The position numbers and the translations under genes are program-made. The notes under the pieces are model-generated. The model had not been told where the DNA came from. It did no database searches and saw only the letters and a program-made list of their open reading frames with translations. A stretch of 58,740 bases of DNA from Avimonoglobus sp965151315. Lineage in GTDB: Bacteria; Bacillota; Clostridia; UBA1381. This document shows positions 9,159 to 16,566 of the stretch, in pieces (positions within the stretch are counted from its first letter, which is position 1; the number at the start of each line of letters is the position of its first letter). Location: assembly GCA_965151315.1 (NCBI GenBank), contig CBCTZG010000007.1, forward strand, positions 1 through 58,740, written 5' to 3'.

Positions 9159-9371
9159 ATGGATTTAAAATTAACCGTTGGAAACAACATTGTTAAATAT
9201 CGAAAAAATCAAAGGTTAACCCAGCAGGAGCTGGCGTACCGGTCCGAGATCAGTATTTCACATTTGCGGAATATTGAGCATGGAACTGGGAACACGACCT
9301 TAGAAATTTTAGAACGGCTGTCCGGTGCCTTGTCTGTAGCGCCGGAAGAGCTTTTAAAGCATGGGAAATAA
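9159..9371 (+). CDS. Xre-family DNA-binding protein
   Basis: The 70-residue protein is essentially one HTH_3 domain (TQQELAYRSEISISHLRNIE as recognition region). The start at 9159 follows AAAGAGGG; an in-frame start at 9108 lacks a site and adds a hydrophobic tail unlike this family. It has its own consensus promoter and is followed by a terminator, so it is mostly a single-gene unit. Targets unknown. It may control the neighbouring second Xre gene or the AraC cluster, which is inference from position only. Confidence 0.85.
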   Translation: MDLKLTVGNNIVKYRKNQRLTQQELAYRSEISISHLRNIEHGTGNTTLEILERLSGALSVAPEELLKHGK

Positions 9372-9385
9372 CCGAATTTACATAG

Positions 9386-9412
9386 AACTCCCTGAAATTC
9401 AGGGAGTTTTTA
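9386..9412 (+). terminator. Terminator between the two Xre genes
   Basis: AACTCCCTGA pairs with TCAGGGAGTT over a tiny loop and is followed by five T. Confidence 0.85.
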
Positions 9413-9441
9413 ACATAAATTGAACGGGAGGATTATTGAAA

Positions 9442-9648
9442 ATGTTTCCTGATGTAGGCCAGCGAATCAAACAATGCCGTAAAGAGCATCATATGACGCA
9501 ACAGGAGCTGGCGGATTCGCTGCATATTTCTGTCAACACACTGTCCAGCTATGAGTGTAACAGAACGATACCGACCATGTCGATGATTAGCGATTTAGCT
9601 GATTTATTTGATACGACCATGGATGACATTATACGGTATGTAAAATAA
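9442..9648 (+). CDS. Second Xre-family DNA-binding protein
   Basis: The 68-residue HTH_3 protein contains TQQELADSLHISVNTLSSYE. GGGAGG at 9426-9431 sits 10 bp before the ATG at 9442; an in-frame TTG at 9436 is too close to it. The sequence differs clearly from the first Xre protein, so this is not a simple duplication. A hairpin overlapping the stop (9648-9672) would end the transcript. Regulatory target not visible. Confidence 0.85.
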   Translation: MFPDVGQRIKQCRKEHHMTQQELADSLHISVNTLSSYECNRTIPTMSMISDLADLFDTTMDDIIRYVK

Positions 9649-9675
9649 AAGAGAAACGTTTTGTTTCTCTTTATC
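9648..9675 (+). terminator. Hairpin after the second Xre gene
   Basis: AAAGAGAAAC pairs with GTTTCTCTTT. It may serve both strands, because the minus-strand 49-codon gene ends here too. The T run is short. Confidence 0.6.
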
Positions 9676-9820
9676 GGGGATTTGATTTTGCTTTTGTAGT
9701 CTTGGCCTTTCCCTGAATTTCCGGGACAGGCTCCATTTCATTTTTCACATGATGATCCTTGGGCGCACGTCCGCCGTGGATATCGCCGGGTTGATAGCGA
9801 CGCATTCCTTTTTTCGCCAT
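9671..9820 (-). CDS. 49-residue basic small protein
   Basis: Minus-strand ATG at 9820 follows AAGGAG with 6-7 bp spacing. The product begins MAKKGMRRYQPGDIHGGRAP and ends in a Lys/Thr-rich tail (KAKTTKAKSNPR). It lies one base beyond the stop of the 40-codon gene before it, so the two look translationally coupled. The protein is strongly basic, Gly/Pro-rich and probably disordered. No known family recognised. It could bind nucleic acid, but that is only inference from charge. Confidence 0.7.
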   Translation of the reverse strand: MAKKGMRRYQPGDIHGGRAPKDHHVKNEMEPVPEIQGKAKTTKAKSNPR

Positions 9821-9821
9821 A

Positions 9822-9944
9822 TTATTTTCTCCTTATATTTGGTCCTAAGGCTTCCTTTTTGACATTATGCTGTTGATTCTGCGGTTCAACGGAACGGTGG
9901 TTAGGCTGTTCTTTTGCGGCCGGCATAGTGGTCTTTTCCGACAT
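9822..9944 (-). CDS. 40-residue small protein
   Basis: Minus-strand ATG at 9944 has GGAGG with good spacing. The product starts MSEKTTMPAAKEQPNHRS and is rich in Gln, Asn, Lys and Pro. Its stop codon sits inside the ribosome-binding region of the 49-codon gene. The araC gene ends 23 bp upstream, which makes a likely three-gene operon. Hydrophilic, with no membrane segment. Function unknown. Two good ribosome binding sites in a row make chance frames less likely. Confidence 0.65.
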   Translation of the reverse strand: MSEKTTMPAAKEQPNHRSVEPQNQQHNVKKEALGPNIRRK

Positions 9945-9967
9945 TTTTCTCGCCTCCATTTCCGCAG

Positions 9968-10858
9968 TTATTGTATGTTGTTTTTTGTCGGTTTATGCAA
10001 ATCAGAACACCGCTTTTTATATTCCAGCGGCGTAATGCCTGTTTCCCGCTTAAAGGCGCTGCAAAAATAATTTTGCGAAGAAAAGGATAGCTTTTCCGCC
10101 GCTTCCCGGACGGAAAAGCCCTGGGCTAAAAGCGACTTGGACTGATGGATTTTCATCAGCAGAAAATGCTTCATCACCCCGTTTTGCGTATATTTGGAAA
10201 AAATCATCTTTAATGTGGTCCGGCTAACGCCAAACACCCGGCAAAGCTCCTCCGTGCTGATACGCTCACAAACATTATGCCGCATGTATTCCACAATGCT
10301 GGAATAGATTTCTTCGTGGCTGTCGTGGCGACACGGCGTATGCATGGCCGGCCGGCCGTTGGTATAAATGTCCAGAAGCAACAGCTCTAGATAATTTTTC
10401 ACCATGTGCAGGTCAAATTCTGTGATGTTGTCCTGCAAAACAATTTTAGAGTTGTCATTGACAACCCGATTCTTCCTAACCACATTGTTCAAGACGCCGT
10501 CTAAAGCATACAGGATATTGCGTTCACACGCGTTTAATAGCATTACCTTTCGGCGGAAAAAATCCATAATCGGGTCGTCGCAAACAAAGGAAATGATCAC
10601 CACCTCTGGACTGGTGCCGCCGCTGGACCAAAGTGTATGGAATTCGTTTGGCTGATGGAACACAATAGTATTATCCGTAATCTCAAATACCTCTGCATCG
10701 GCAGTAATACCTAAGCTGCCGGATTTGACATAAACCAGTTCCCAGAAGTTATGGTATTCGCCTTTATACCGATAATTCTGCATATATTTTGAAGAATGAA
10801 AAGACATTAATGTTTTGATCTCAAAGGTCTTTGGCATATCTAAACCAATATATTTCAC
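9968..10858 (-). CDS. AraC-family transcriptional regulator
   Basis: From a GTG at 10858 behind AGGGGAG the product has 296 residues. The longer frame to 11074 runs through the promoter and lacks a site. The N-terminal half is a cupin-like ligand-binding domain (FHQPNEFHTLW region). The C-terminal roughly 100 residues hold the double AraC helix-turn-helix, with STEELCRVFGVSRTTLKMIF as the first and SVREAAEKLSFSSQNYFCSA as the second. Family members sense small molecules and activate nearby genes. No sugar or transport genes lie beside it, so the ligand is unknown. Two tiny genes follow on the same strand and may be its output. Confidence 0.9.
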   Translation of the reverse strand: MKYIGLDMPKTFEIKTLMSFHSSKYMQNYRYKGEYHNFWELVYVKSGSLGITADAEVFEITDNTIVFHQPNEFHTLWSSGGTSPEVVIISFVCDDPIMDFFRRKVMLLNACERNILYALDGVLNNVVRKNRVVNDNSKIVLQDNITEFDLHMVKNYLELLLLDIYTNGRPAMHTPCRHDSHEEIYSSIVEYMRHNVCERISTEELCRVFGVSRTTLKMIFSKYTQNGVMKHFLLMKIHQSKSLLAQGFSVREAAEKLSFSSQNYFCSAFKRETGITPLEYKKRCSDLHKPTKNNIQ

Positions 10859-10886
10859 CGAATCTCCCCTTCTGCTTGATATGATT

Positions 10887-10915
10887 ATTGTAGCATTTGT
10901 TAGAAAGAAATGCAA
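10887..10915 (-). promoter_or_regulatory. Promoter of the araC-type gene
   Basis: On the minus strand TTGCAT (10910-10915), a 17-bp spacer and TACAAT (10887-10892), about 30 bp before the GTG start. Confidence 0.7.
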
Positions 10916-10992
10916 GTTTTCTGGAGAATACGGGTGCATTTGTCCAAAATATTCGTCTAATCTGATAAGGAATATTGGGAAAAGGAGGAAGG

Positions 10993-11280
10993 ATGGATGA
11001 AAAATGGCTTGGTATTTCAGCGGCGGCTTTGTTTTTGGTCTGGGGCGGGAGCCTTTCCCGGAGCGACGTGGCACGGCTGTGTTATGGGGCGTTGTTTGCG
11101 AAAAATCATAACCAGCAATTAGTGAAGGATGTCCTGACTGCGAATCAACGATTTACAGAGGTAGAATTTAATGCTGCCGCACTGTGTGAAGGGGGAAAAC
11201 TGCCCAAAACCTTTGCGGAGAAAATCAATAGTGTGATGCCGGCGTATCAAAACTATATGTTTTTGCCGTTGCGTATCTAG
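10993..11280 (+). CDS. Hypothetical protein, 95 residues
   Basis: ATG at 10993 follows AAAGGAGGAAGG. The N-terminus has a hydrophobic stretch (WLGISAAALFLVW) that could be a membrane or signal segment. The rest is mixed and helical-looking, with no recognised motif. It is divergent from araC and upstream of the threonine cluster but outside its promoter. A weak GCCCG/CGGGC hairpin with T-rich tail (about 11314-11336) may end it. I cannot assign a function. Confidence 0.5.
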   Translation: MDEKWLGISAAALFLVWGGSLSRSDVARLCYGALFAKNHNQQLVKDVLTANQRFTEVEFNAAALCEGGKLPKTFAEKINSVMPAYQNYMFLPLRI

Positions 11281-11411
11281 ATGGCGGCATAGGACTGAAT
11301 AGAAGCGCATAAAACAGCCCGGAAACGGGCACTTTTATGCGTATGCCTTCTGGCAAAAAAAGATAGCCAAAAGCAAAGGCAAAAAAGGGAGCAGTTTTGG
11401 TAATTGAGATA

Positions 11412-11466
11412 TTGACATTTATCCCTAAATATGATAACATACTAAAATGAGCGTACAATTGTACGC
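11412..11466 (+). promoter_or_regulatory. Promoter with palindromic operator for the hom operon
   Basis: TTGACA (11412-11417), a 17-bp spacer and TAACAT (11435-11440). A perfect 16-bp palindrome, GCGTACAATTGTACGC (11451-11466), lies at about +4 to +19. Its position fits a repressor site that blocks early elongation. No regulator identified. Confidence 0.75.
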
Positions 11467-11496
11467 GTATGACGGACAGCAGAGGGGGTAGAGCGG

Positions 11497-11934
11497 ATGA
11501 ATTCTTCCTACATTTTGGTTAACGCGCAGGTTGCGCCGGAGGTTTTTGTCAAGGTTGTAGACGCCAAAAACCGGCTGAGCGCCGGCAAATGCAAAACCAC
11601 CAACGAGGCCTTGGCTCAGGCGAAGCTCAGCCGGAGCGCTTTTTATAAATATAAAAATTATGTTTTCGCATATAATGAAATCAAAAATGAAAATCTAGTC
11701 ACCCTGTCCTTCACATTAGATGATGTGGCCGGAATTTTATCGGATATGCTGATCGTGATTGCCAGTTGGGGCGCGAGTGTTATGACGATCAATCAAAGCG
11801 TACCGATCAACGGGATCGCCACGGTAAACATTACCCTTCGGATCAATAATATGGCATCAGATATCCAAGCCCTTTTAGCGGACCTATTCAAAATTGACGG
11901 CGTTAACAAGGCGGATATTCTAGCAATGAACTGA
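11497..11934 (+). CDS. pheB: UPF0735/PheB-type ACT-domain protein
   Basis: The 145-residue protein resembles the B. subtilis PheB/UPF0735 family. The N-terminal part is helix-turn-helix-like (TTNEALAQAKLSRSAFYKYK). A C-terminal ACT domain (VTLSFTLDDVAGILSDML) normally binds an amino acid. The start follows GAGGGGG. It is first in the cluster and the hom ORF begins at its stop, so it is cotranscribed with hom, thrB and lysC. A regulatory role tied to amino-acid level is likely from the ACT domain and context. The HTH-like part raises the possibility that it binds the operon's own palindrome. Confidence 0.85.
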   Translation: MNSSYILVNAQVAPEVFVKVVDAKNRLSAGKCKTTNEALAQAKLSRSAFYKYKNYVFAYNEIKNENLVTLSFTLDDVAGILSDMLIVIASWGASVMTINQSVPINGIATVNITLRINNMASDIQALLADLFKIDGVNKADILAMN

Positions 11935-11960
11935 TGGCAGGCAGAAAGGATGAAAAATCA

Positions 11961-13175
11961 ATGGTTAAAATTGCTGTGTTAGGATTTGGCACGGTAGGCA
12001 GCGGTGTTTATGAAATTATCCAGGGAAAGGATTTCGCGAAAAAAGCCGGGGAAGACATGGCGGTAAAATACATTTTGGATATTCGGGATTTTCCAGGCCA
12101 TGAAGCGGAGGCCCTGCTGACAAAAGACTTTGCGGATATTCTCGGCGATCCGGAGATTGGCGTCGTGGCGGAGGTCATGGGCGGTCTGCATCCGGCCTAT
12201 GAATTTACAAAAGCGCTTTTAGAAAGCGGGAAAAATGTGGTAACCTCCAACAAGGAATTAGTGGCGACCTATGGGCCGGAGCTTTTGGAGCTTGCCCGTG
12301 CTAACAGCGTAAACTATTTGTTTGAAGCCAGTGTCGGCGGCGGCATCCCAATCATCCGGCCTATGTCCACCTGCCTGCTGGCAAACCATATCACCCGGAT
12401 TGTGGGGATCCTCAACGGTACGACGAACTATATTTTAAGTGAGATGATCCATAAGGGAAAGGATTTTTCTCAGGCGCTGAGGGACGCCCAGGAAAAAGGC
12501 TATGCAGAGCGGAATCCGGCAGCGGATGTTGAGGGTCATGACGCATGCCGGAAAATCGCGATTTTGGCTTCTTTGGCCTGGGGACGGTTTGTTGACTACA
12601 ACAATATCCCAACAGAAGGCATTTGCGATATTACATTAGAAGACGTACAGTATGCGGACCGGTACCATTCGGTAATCAAGCTGATGGGCTATGCGGATAT
12701 CGACGCGGCAGGCAGGATATTTGCCCGGGTCAGCCCCATGGTGGTCAGCCGGGATATGCTGATCTCTGGCGTAAACGATGTGTTTAACGCAGTTTCTATT
12801 ACCGGCGACGCCCTGGGAGAGGCGATGTTTTACGGACCAGGCGCCGGCAAGCTGCCGACGGCCAGCGCTGTAGTGGCGGATATTATTGACTGTGTGAAGC
12901 ATTTGCACAAGACAAAACATAATATGATGGTATGGAAGCGGCTTCCCGATGACGGTATGGTACCGGCTGATGAAAAGCCAACGGCTTTTCTGGTGCGGAC
13001 CGCGGCGCCGAGGGACAGGATCATGGAAGCTTTTGGCGATGTAGAGTGGATTGACGCGGGAATTGCAGGTGAAACTGGCTTTATTACACCCTGCGAACCG
13101 GAAGGCGTTTTACTGGAAAAATTAGATGCGCTTGGGGTCCTTGCGAAAATCAGGGTGCTGGAAAACTATGATTGA
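11961..13175 (+). CDS. hom: Homoserine dehydrogenase
   Basis: The 404-residue enzyme reduces aspartate semialdehyde to homoserine with NAD(P)H, the branch point to threonine and methionine. Seen: Rossmann motif VLGFGTVGSGVYEII, TSNKELVATYG, GGGIPIIRP, NGTTNYIL, and the substrate-site stretch DVEGHDACRKIAIL. A short C-terminal part (about residues 345-404) looks like an ACT-type regulatory fold. The ATG at 11961 has AAAGGA 10 bp upstream and is preferred over 11934, which lies on the stop of the ACT gene and lacks a site. thrB begins 8 bp before its stop. Confidence 0.95.
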   Translation: MVKIAVLGFGTVGSGVYEIIQGKDFAKKAGEDMAVKYILDIRDFPGHEAEALLTKDFADILGDPEIGVVAEVMGGLHPAYEFTKALLESGKNVVTSNKELVATYGPELLELARANSVNYLFEASVGGGIPIIRPMSTCLLANHITRIVGILNGTTNYILSEMIHKGKDFSQALRDAQEKGYAERNPAADVEGHDACRKIAILASLAWGRFVDYNNIPTEGICDITLEDVQYADRYHSVIKLMGYADIDAAGRIFARVSPMVVSRDMLISGVNDVFNAVSITGDALGEAMFYGPGAGKLPTASAVVADIIDCVKHLHKTKHNMMVWKRLPDDGMVPADEKPTAFLVRTAAPRDRIMEAFGDVEWIDAGIAGETGFITPCEPEGVLLEKLDALGVLAKIRVLENYD

Positions 13176-14079
13176 GGTAAGGGTTCCAGCCACAAGCGCG
13201 AATATGGGAGCTGGGTTTGACACGCTGGGAATCGCCCTGTGCTTATACAATGTCATCCGTGTTTGGGAAACAGAAAAAGACCTGCAAATTGTTACCCATC
13301 ATCCGGGGGGATATGTGTCTTCTGGGGAAGATAACCTGATTTATAAAGCGATGCATCGGCTATTTCAGGCGGCTGGCTATCGGCCCGGCGGACTGCGGAT
13401 CGAGCAAAAGAGCCAGATCCCTATGACCCGGGGCCTGGGCAGCAGCAGCGCCTGTATTATCGGCGGCATGCTGGCGGCAAATGTTTTGGCCGGCCGGCCG
13501 TTTACCTACCGGGAAATTCTAAATTTCGCGGCGGAAATGGAGGGACATCCGGACAATGTGGCTCCGGCGCTTTTCGGCGGCTTCTGCGTTTCCGCTATGG
13601 AAAACGGTGTGACAGCTTGCCAAAGCTTTAAGCTTGAACAACGGCTGAAATTTGCCGTTATGATTCCAGATTTTTTTGTAGCCACAAAAAAATCCAGAGG
13701 GGCGTTGCCGGAAACAGTCCCATTTCGGGACGCTGTGTTCAACATTTCCCATGCGGCTGCTTTGGTAGCCGCTCTGGCTGCCGGAAATATAGACGCAATT
13801 GCTGTCGGAGTGCGGGATCGGCTGCATCAGCAGTACAGAAAAAATTACATTGACGGTATGGATAAAATTTTTGATCAAAGCTATGCGCTGGGCGCAAAGG
13901 GCACATATCTCAGCGGCTCCGGGCCGACCATACTGTCGATACTCCGCGAACAGGACGCGGTTTGGTTTTCAGCTGAAATGAATCGGTTTTTGGGAGGCTT
14001 TTCTGAGCCTTGGAAATGCAGGATTCTTTCAATAGATAATGTAGGCGCCGTTTTAAAGGTGTCTGGGCAGAATAAATGA
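13168..14079 (+). CDS. thrB: Homoserine kinase
   Basis: The 303-residue GHMP kinase phosphorylates homoserine for threonine synthesis. Family marks: N-terminal VPATSANMGAGFDTLG, the ATP-binding glycine loop RGLGSSSACIIGG, GHPDNVAPALFGG, and C-terminal LSGSGPT. The ATG at 13168 lies inside the last codons of hom (8-bp overlap), implying translational coupling. The longer frame from 13126 adds residues that no family member has. lysC follows 13 bp downstream behind AGGAGG. Confidence 0.95.
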   Translation: MIEVRVPATSANMGAGFDTLGIALCLYNVIRVWETEKDLQIVTHHPGGYVSSGEDNLIYKAMHRLFQAAGYRPGGLRIEQKSQIPMTRGLGSSSACIIGGMLAANVLAGRPFTYREILNFAAEMEGHPDNVAPALFGGFCVSAMENGVTACQSFKLEQRLKFAVMIPDFFVATKKSRGALPETVPFRDAVFNISHAAALVAALAAGNIDAIAVGVRDRLHQQYRKNYIDGMDKIFDQSYALGAKGTYLSGSGPTILSILREQDAVWFSAEMNRFLGGFSEPWKCRILSIDNVGAVLKVSGQNK

Positions 14080-14092
14080 GGAGGTTTTTTGA

Positions 14093-15304
14093 ATGGGTTT
14101 GATTGTGCAGAAATACGGCGGCTCATCCGTCCGGGACGCCGAGCGGGTGATGAATGTGGCGAACCGGATTGTGGAAGCGTATGACGCCGGCAACGATCTG
14201 GTTGTCGCGGTTTCCGCCCAGGGGGACACAACAGATGATTTGATAGAAAAGGCAAAGGAAATCAATCCAAATGCGTCGAAACGGGAAATGGATATGCTGC
14301 TTTCTACCGGTGAGCAGATCTCGATATCGCTGCTGGCTATGGCGATTGAGAAAATCGGCCGGCCGGTAGTTTCCCTGACTGGCTGGCAGGTGGGGATACA
14401 TACGGACAGCCGGTATTCCAACGCGCGGATTAAGCATATCAACTCTGAACGGATCCGGAGCGAGCTGGATAAAAAACGGATCGTTATCGTGGCCGGTTTC
14501 CAGGGGATCAATCAATATGAGGATATTACCACCTTGGGCCGGGGCGGATCAGATACTTCCGCGGTGGCGTTAGCGGCAACGCTGGGGGCGGATGTGTGCG
14601 AAATCTACACAGACGTAGACGGCGTGTATACAGCGGATCCCCGGATCGTGCCCAATGCCTTTAAGTTAGACGATATTTCCTATGACGAAATGCTGGAGCT
14701 GGCGTCTTTAGGCGCTAATGTCCTGCATAACCGGTCTGTGGAGCTGGCAAAAAAATATCATGTTAAGCTGGCTGTTAAGTCCAGTCTGAATAAAGTTGAA
14801 GGAACATATGTCAAGGAGGTCAATCAAGTGGAAAAAATGCTTGTTAGGGGAGTAACACGGGATAACGACTGCGCGCGGATTGCGCTTTGCGGCGTGGAGG
14901 ACACACCAGGAAAGGCCTTCCAGGTGTTTGAAATGCTTTCAAATAAAGGGATCAGCGTGGATCTGATCATCCAGTCCATCGGCAACGGCGTAACCAAAGA
15001 CATCAGCTTTACAGTAACAGAAGAGGATTTGCCTGCTGCGCTGGAAATCTTAGAAGAAAATAAAACGCTCATTAACGTACAGGATATTAAATGGAAAAAG
15101 GATGTATCCAAGGTTTCCATCGTAGGCGCGGGCATGATGAATAACGCCGGTGTTGCGACGACGATGTTTGAAGCGCTGTATAATGCGAATATCAATATCA
15201 GCATGATCGCCACCTCAGAAATCAAGATTTCCGTACTGGTGGAGCAAAAGGAAGCCGAGCGCGCAGTAGCGGCAATCCATGACAAGTTTATGCTGAAAAA
15301 ATAA
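14093..15304 (+). CDS. lysC: Aspartate kinase
   Basis: The 403-residue enzyme catalyses the first step of the aspartate family. The N-terminal kinase domain has VQKYGGSSV, GRGGSDTSAVALAA and YTDVDGVYTADPR. Two C-terminal ACT domains (about residues 265-403, with VGAGMMNNAGVATTMFEAL) give feedback control, usually by lysine and/or threonine. No internal start for a separate beta subunit is required, though an ATG-led frame could exist. AGGAGG precedes the ATG. Last gene of the cluster, followed by a terminator. Which amino acid inhibits it cannot be told from sequence by eye. Confidence 0.95.
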   Translation: MGLIVQKYGGSSVRDAERVMNVANRIVEAYDAGNDLVVAVSAQGDTTDDLIEKAKEINPNASKREMDMLLSTGEQISISLLAMAIEKIGRPVVSLTGWQVGIHTDSRYSNARIKHINSERIRSELDKKRIVIVAGFQGINQYEDITTLGRGGSDTSAVALAATLGADVCEIYTDVDGVYTADPRIVPNAFKLDDISYDEMLELASLGANVLHNRSVELAKKYHVKLAVKSSLNKVEGTYVKEVNQVEKMLVRGVTRDNDCARIALCGVEDTPGKAFQVFEMLSNKGISVDLIIQSIGNGVTKDISFTVTEEDLPAALEILEENKTLINVQDIKWKKDVSKVSIVGAGMMNNAGVATTMFEALYNANINISMIATSEIKISVLVEQKEAERAVAAIHDKFMLKK

Positions 15305-15316
15305 ACTGCGGCGGAT

Positions 15317-15350
15317 AGGGGGCGTTTGCCCCCTAATCGTTTTGTTTAAG
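15317..15350 (+). terminator. Terminator after lysC
   Basis: AGGGGGC pairs with GCCCCCT over loop GTTT, followed by a T-rich stretch. It separates the threonine cluster from the methyltransferase gene. Confidence 0.75.
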
Positions 15351-15359
15351 GAGGCGGCT

Positions 15360-16094
15360 ATGGAGGACAAAATTATCGGCCGGAACCCAGTCATGGAGGC
15401 CATCCGCTCCGGACGGGCAATAGACAAGCTTTTGATTAAAAAAGGCAGCTATGAGGGCGCGATCGTACCGATCATTAAACAGGCCAAGGCTCGTGGGATC
15501 GTTATCCAGGAGACAGAACGGCAAAAGCTGGACGCCTTGGCAGAGGGCGGGAATCACCAGGGTGTGATTGCTTTTGCGGCTACCCATGCATATACATCTT
15601 TAGAAGAAATTCTCAGTACCTGTGCCGCCCAGAAGAAGGAGCCGTTTTTGATTATCTGCGACAAGGTGACAGACCCTCATAATTTGGGGTCTATCCTGCG
15701 GACGGCAAATTGTGTCGGGGCGGATGGGGTAATTATTCCCAAGCGGAGCAGCGCAGGGTTAAACGCCGTGGTCGCGAAAACCTCCGCAGGGGCTGTGGAA
15801 TATACGCCGGTAGCCAAAGTTACCAACATCACCCAAACCCTTGGCCAGCTCAAGGAAAAAGGGATTTGGGTCGCTGGCGCGGATATGGATGGAGAGGATA
15901 TGTATCAGGCAAATTTGACCGGCGCCATTGCTCTGGTGGTGGGCAGTGAAGGTGAAGGGATCAGCCGGCTTGTCCGGGAAAAATGCGACTTTCTGGTCAG
16001 GATCCCTATGTTTGGCCAGATCAATTCCCTAAATGCCTCTGTGGCCGCGGCAGTCCTGATGTATGAGATTTCCCGGCAGCGGTATATAGGTTAA
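15360..16094 (+). CDS. rlmB: 23S rRNA (guanosine-2'-O) methyltransferase RlmB/TrmH family
   Basis: The 244-residue SPOUT methyltransferase uses SAM to methylate a 2'-hydroxyl, in this subfamily typically G2251 of 23S rRNA. The three family motifs are clear: ICDKVTDPHNLGSILRTA, VVGSEGEGISRLVREKCD, and IPMFGQINSLNASVAAAVL. An N-terminal substrate-binding domain (KIIGRNPVMEAI) marks RlmB-like members. The ATG at 15360 follows AAGGAGG. The exact target base is inferred from family resemblance; YacO/RlmB-type paralogues are close alternatives. Confidence 0.88.
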   Translation: MEDKIIGRNPVMEAIRSGRAIDKLLIKKGSYEGAIVPIIKQAKARGIVIQETERQKLDALAEGGNHQGVIAFAATHAYTSLEEILSTCAAQKKEPFLIICDKVTDPHNLGSILRTANCVGADGVIIPKRSSAGLNAVVAKTSAGAVEYTPVAKVTNITQTLGQLKEKGIWVAGADMDGEDMYQANLTGAIALVVGSEGEGISRLVREKCDFLVRIPMFGQINSLNASVAAAVLMYEISRQRYIG

Positions 16095-16183
16095 AAAAAA
16101 GAGATAATAAGAGGAAATCCACGGATTATTCACAAATTTAAATATAAATTGAAATTTTAGCCGGAATGATAAATAAATCGCAC

Positions 16184-16264
16184 TGGATTTTTCTAAATAT
16201 AAGTATTATAATAGGAAACGAACTTGCGATGGTGCAGTCCGGCCGGATTGCACCAATTTTGTTT
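16184..16264 (+). promoter_or_regulatory. Weak promoter and strong leader hairpin before the ACT/UPF0210/V-ATPase operon
   Basis: TATAAT at 16207-16212 has a poor -35 (TGGATT, 17 bp upstream). Just after the presumed start lies a 10-bp stem (GGTGCAGTCC 16231-16240 with GGATTGCACC 16245-16254, one G-U, loop GGCC) followed by AATTTTGTTT. It looks like a terminator or attenuator 28 bp before the gene's ribosome binding site. Confidence 0.45.
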
Positions 16265-16291
16265 ATGGATCCGAAATCAAGGAGGCATACT

Positions 16292-16555
16292 ATGAAAGCA
16301 GTCGTAACCGTTGTCGGAAAGGATAAGGCCGGTATCATTGCCAAGGTCAGCACTGTTCTTTACGAAAATAACGTCAATATTTTAGATATATCCCAAACGA
16401 TCATGCAGGATATGTTTACCATGATCATGCTGGTGGATATGGCCAGCGCTACAGTAAAGCATCTTTCAGAAAAGCTCAATGTCATCGCCCAAGAGATGGG
16501 GCTGTCTATCCATCTGCAAAATCAGGCGTTATTTGAGTCTATGCACAGGATATAA
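16292..16555 (+). CDS. UPF0237-type ACT-domain protein
   Basis: The 87-residue protein is one ACT domain (KAVVTVVGKDKAGIIAKVST) of the UPF0237 family, related to the glycine-cleavage repressor ACT module but without a DNA-binding part. ATG at 16292 follows AAGGAGG; the longer frame from 16166 runs through the promoter and hairpin. It is paired with the UPF0210 gene 11 bp downstream, a very common pairing in Firmicutes. It probably binds an amino acid and acts on its partner, but no function has been proved that I know of. Confidence 0.9.
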   Translation: MKAVVTVVGKDKAGIIAKVSTVLYENNVNILDISQTIMQDMFTMIMLVDMASATVKHLSEKLNVIAQEMGLSIHLQNQALFESMHRI

Positions 16556-16566
16556 GGGGTGGCGGC

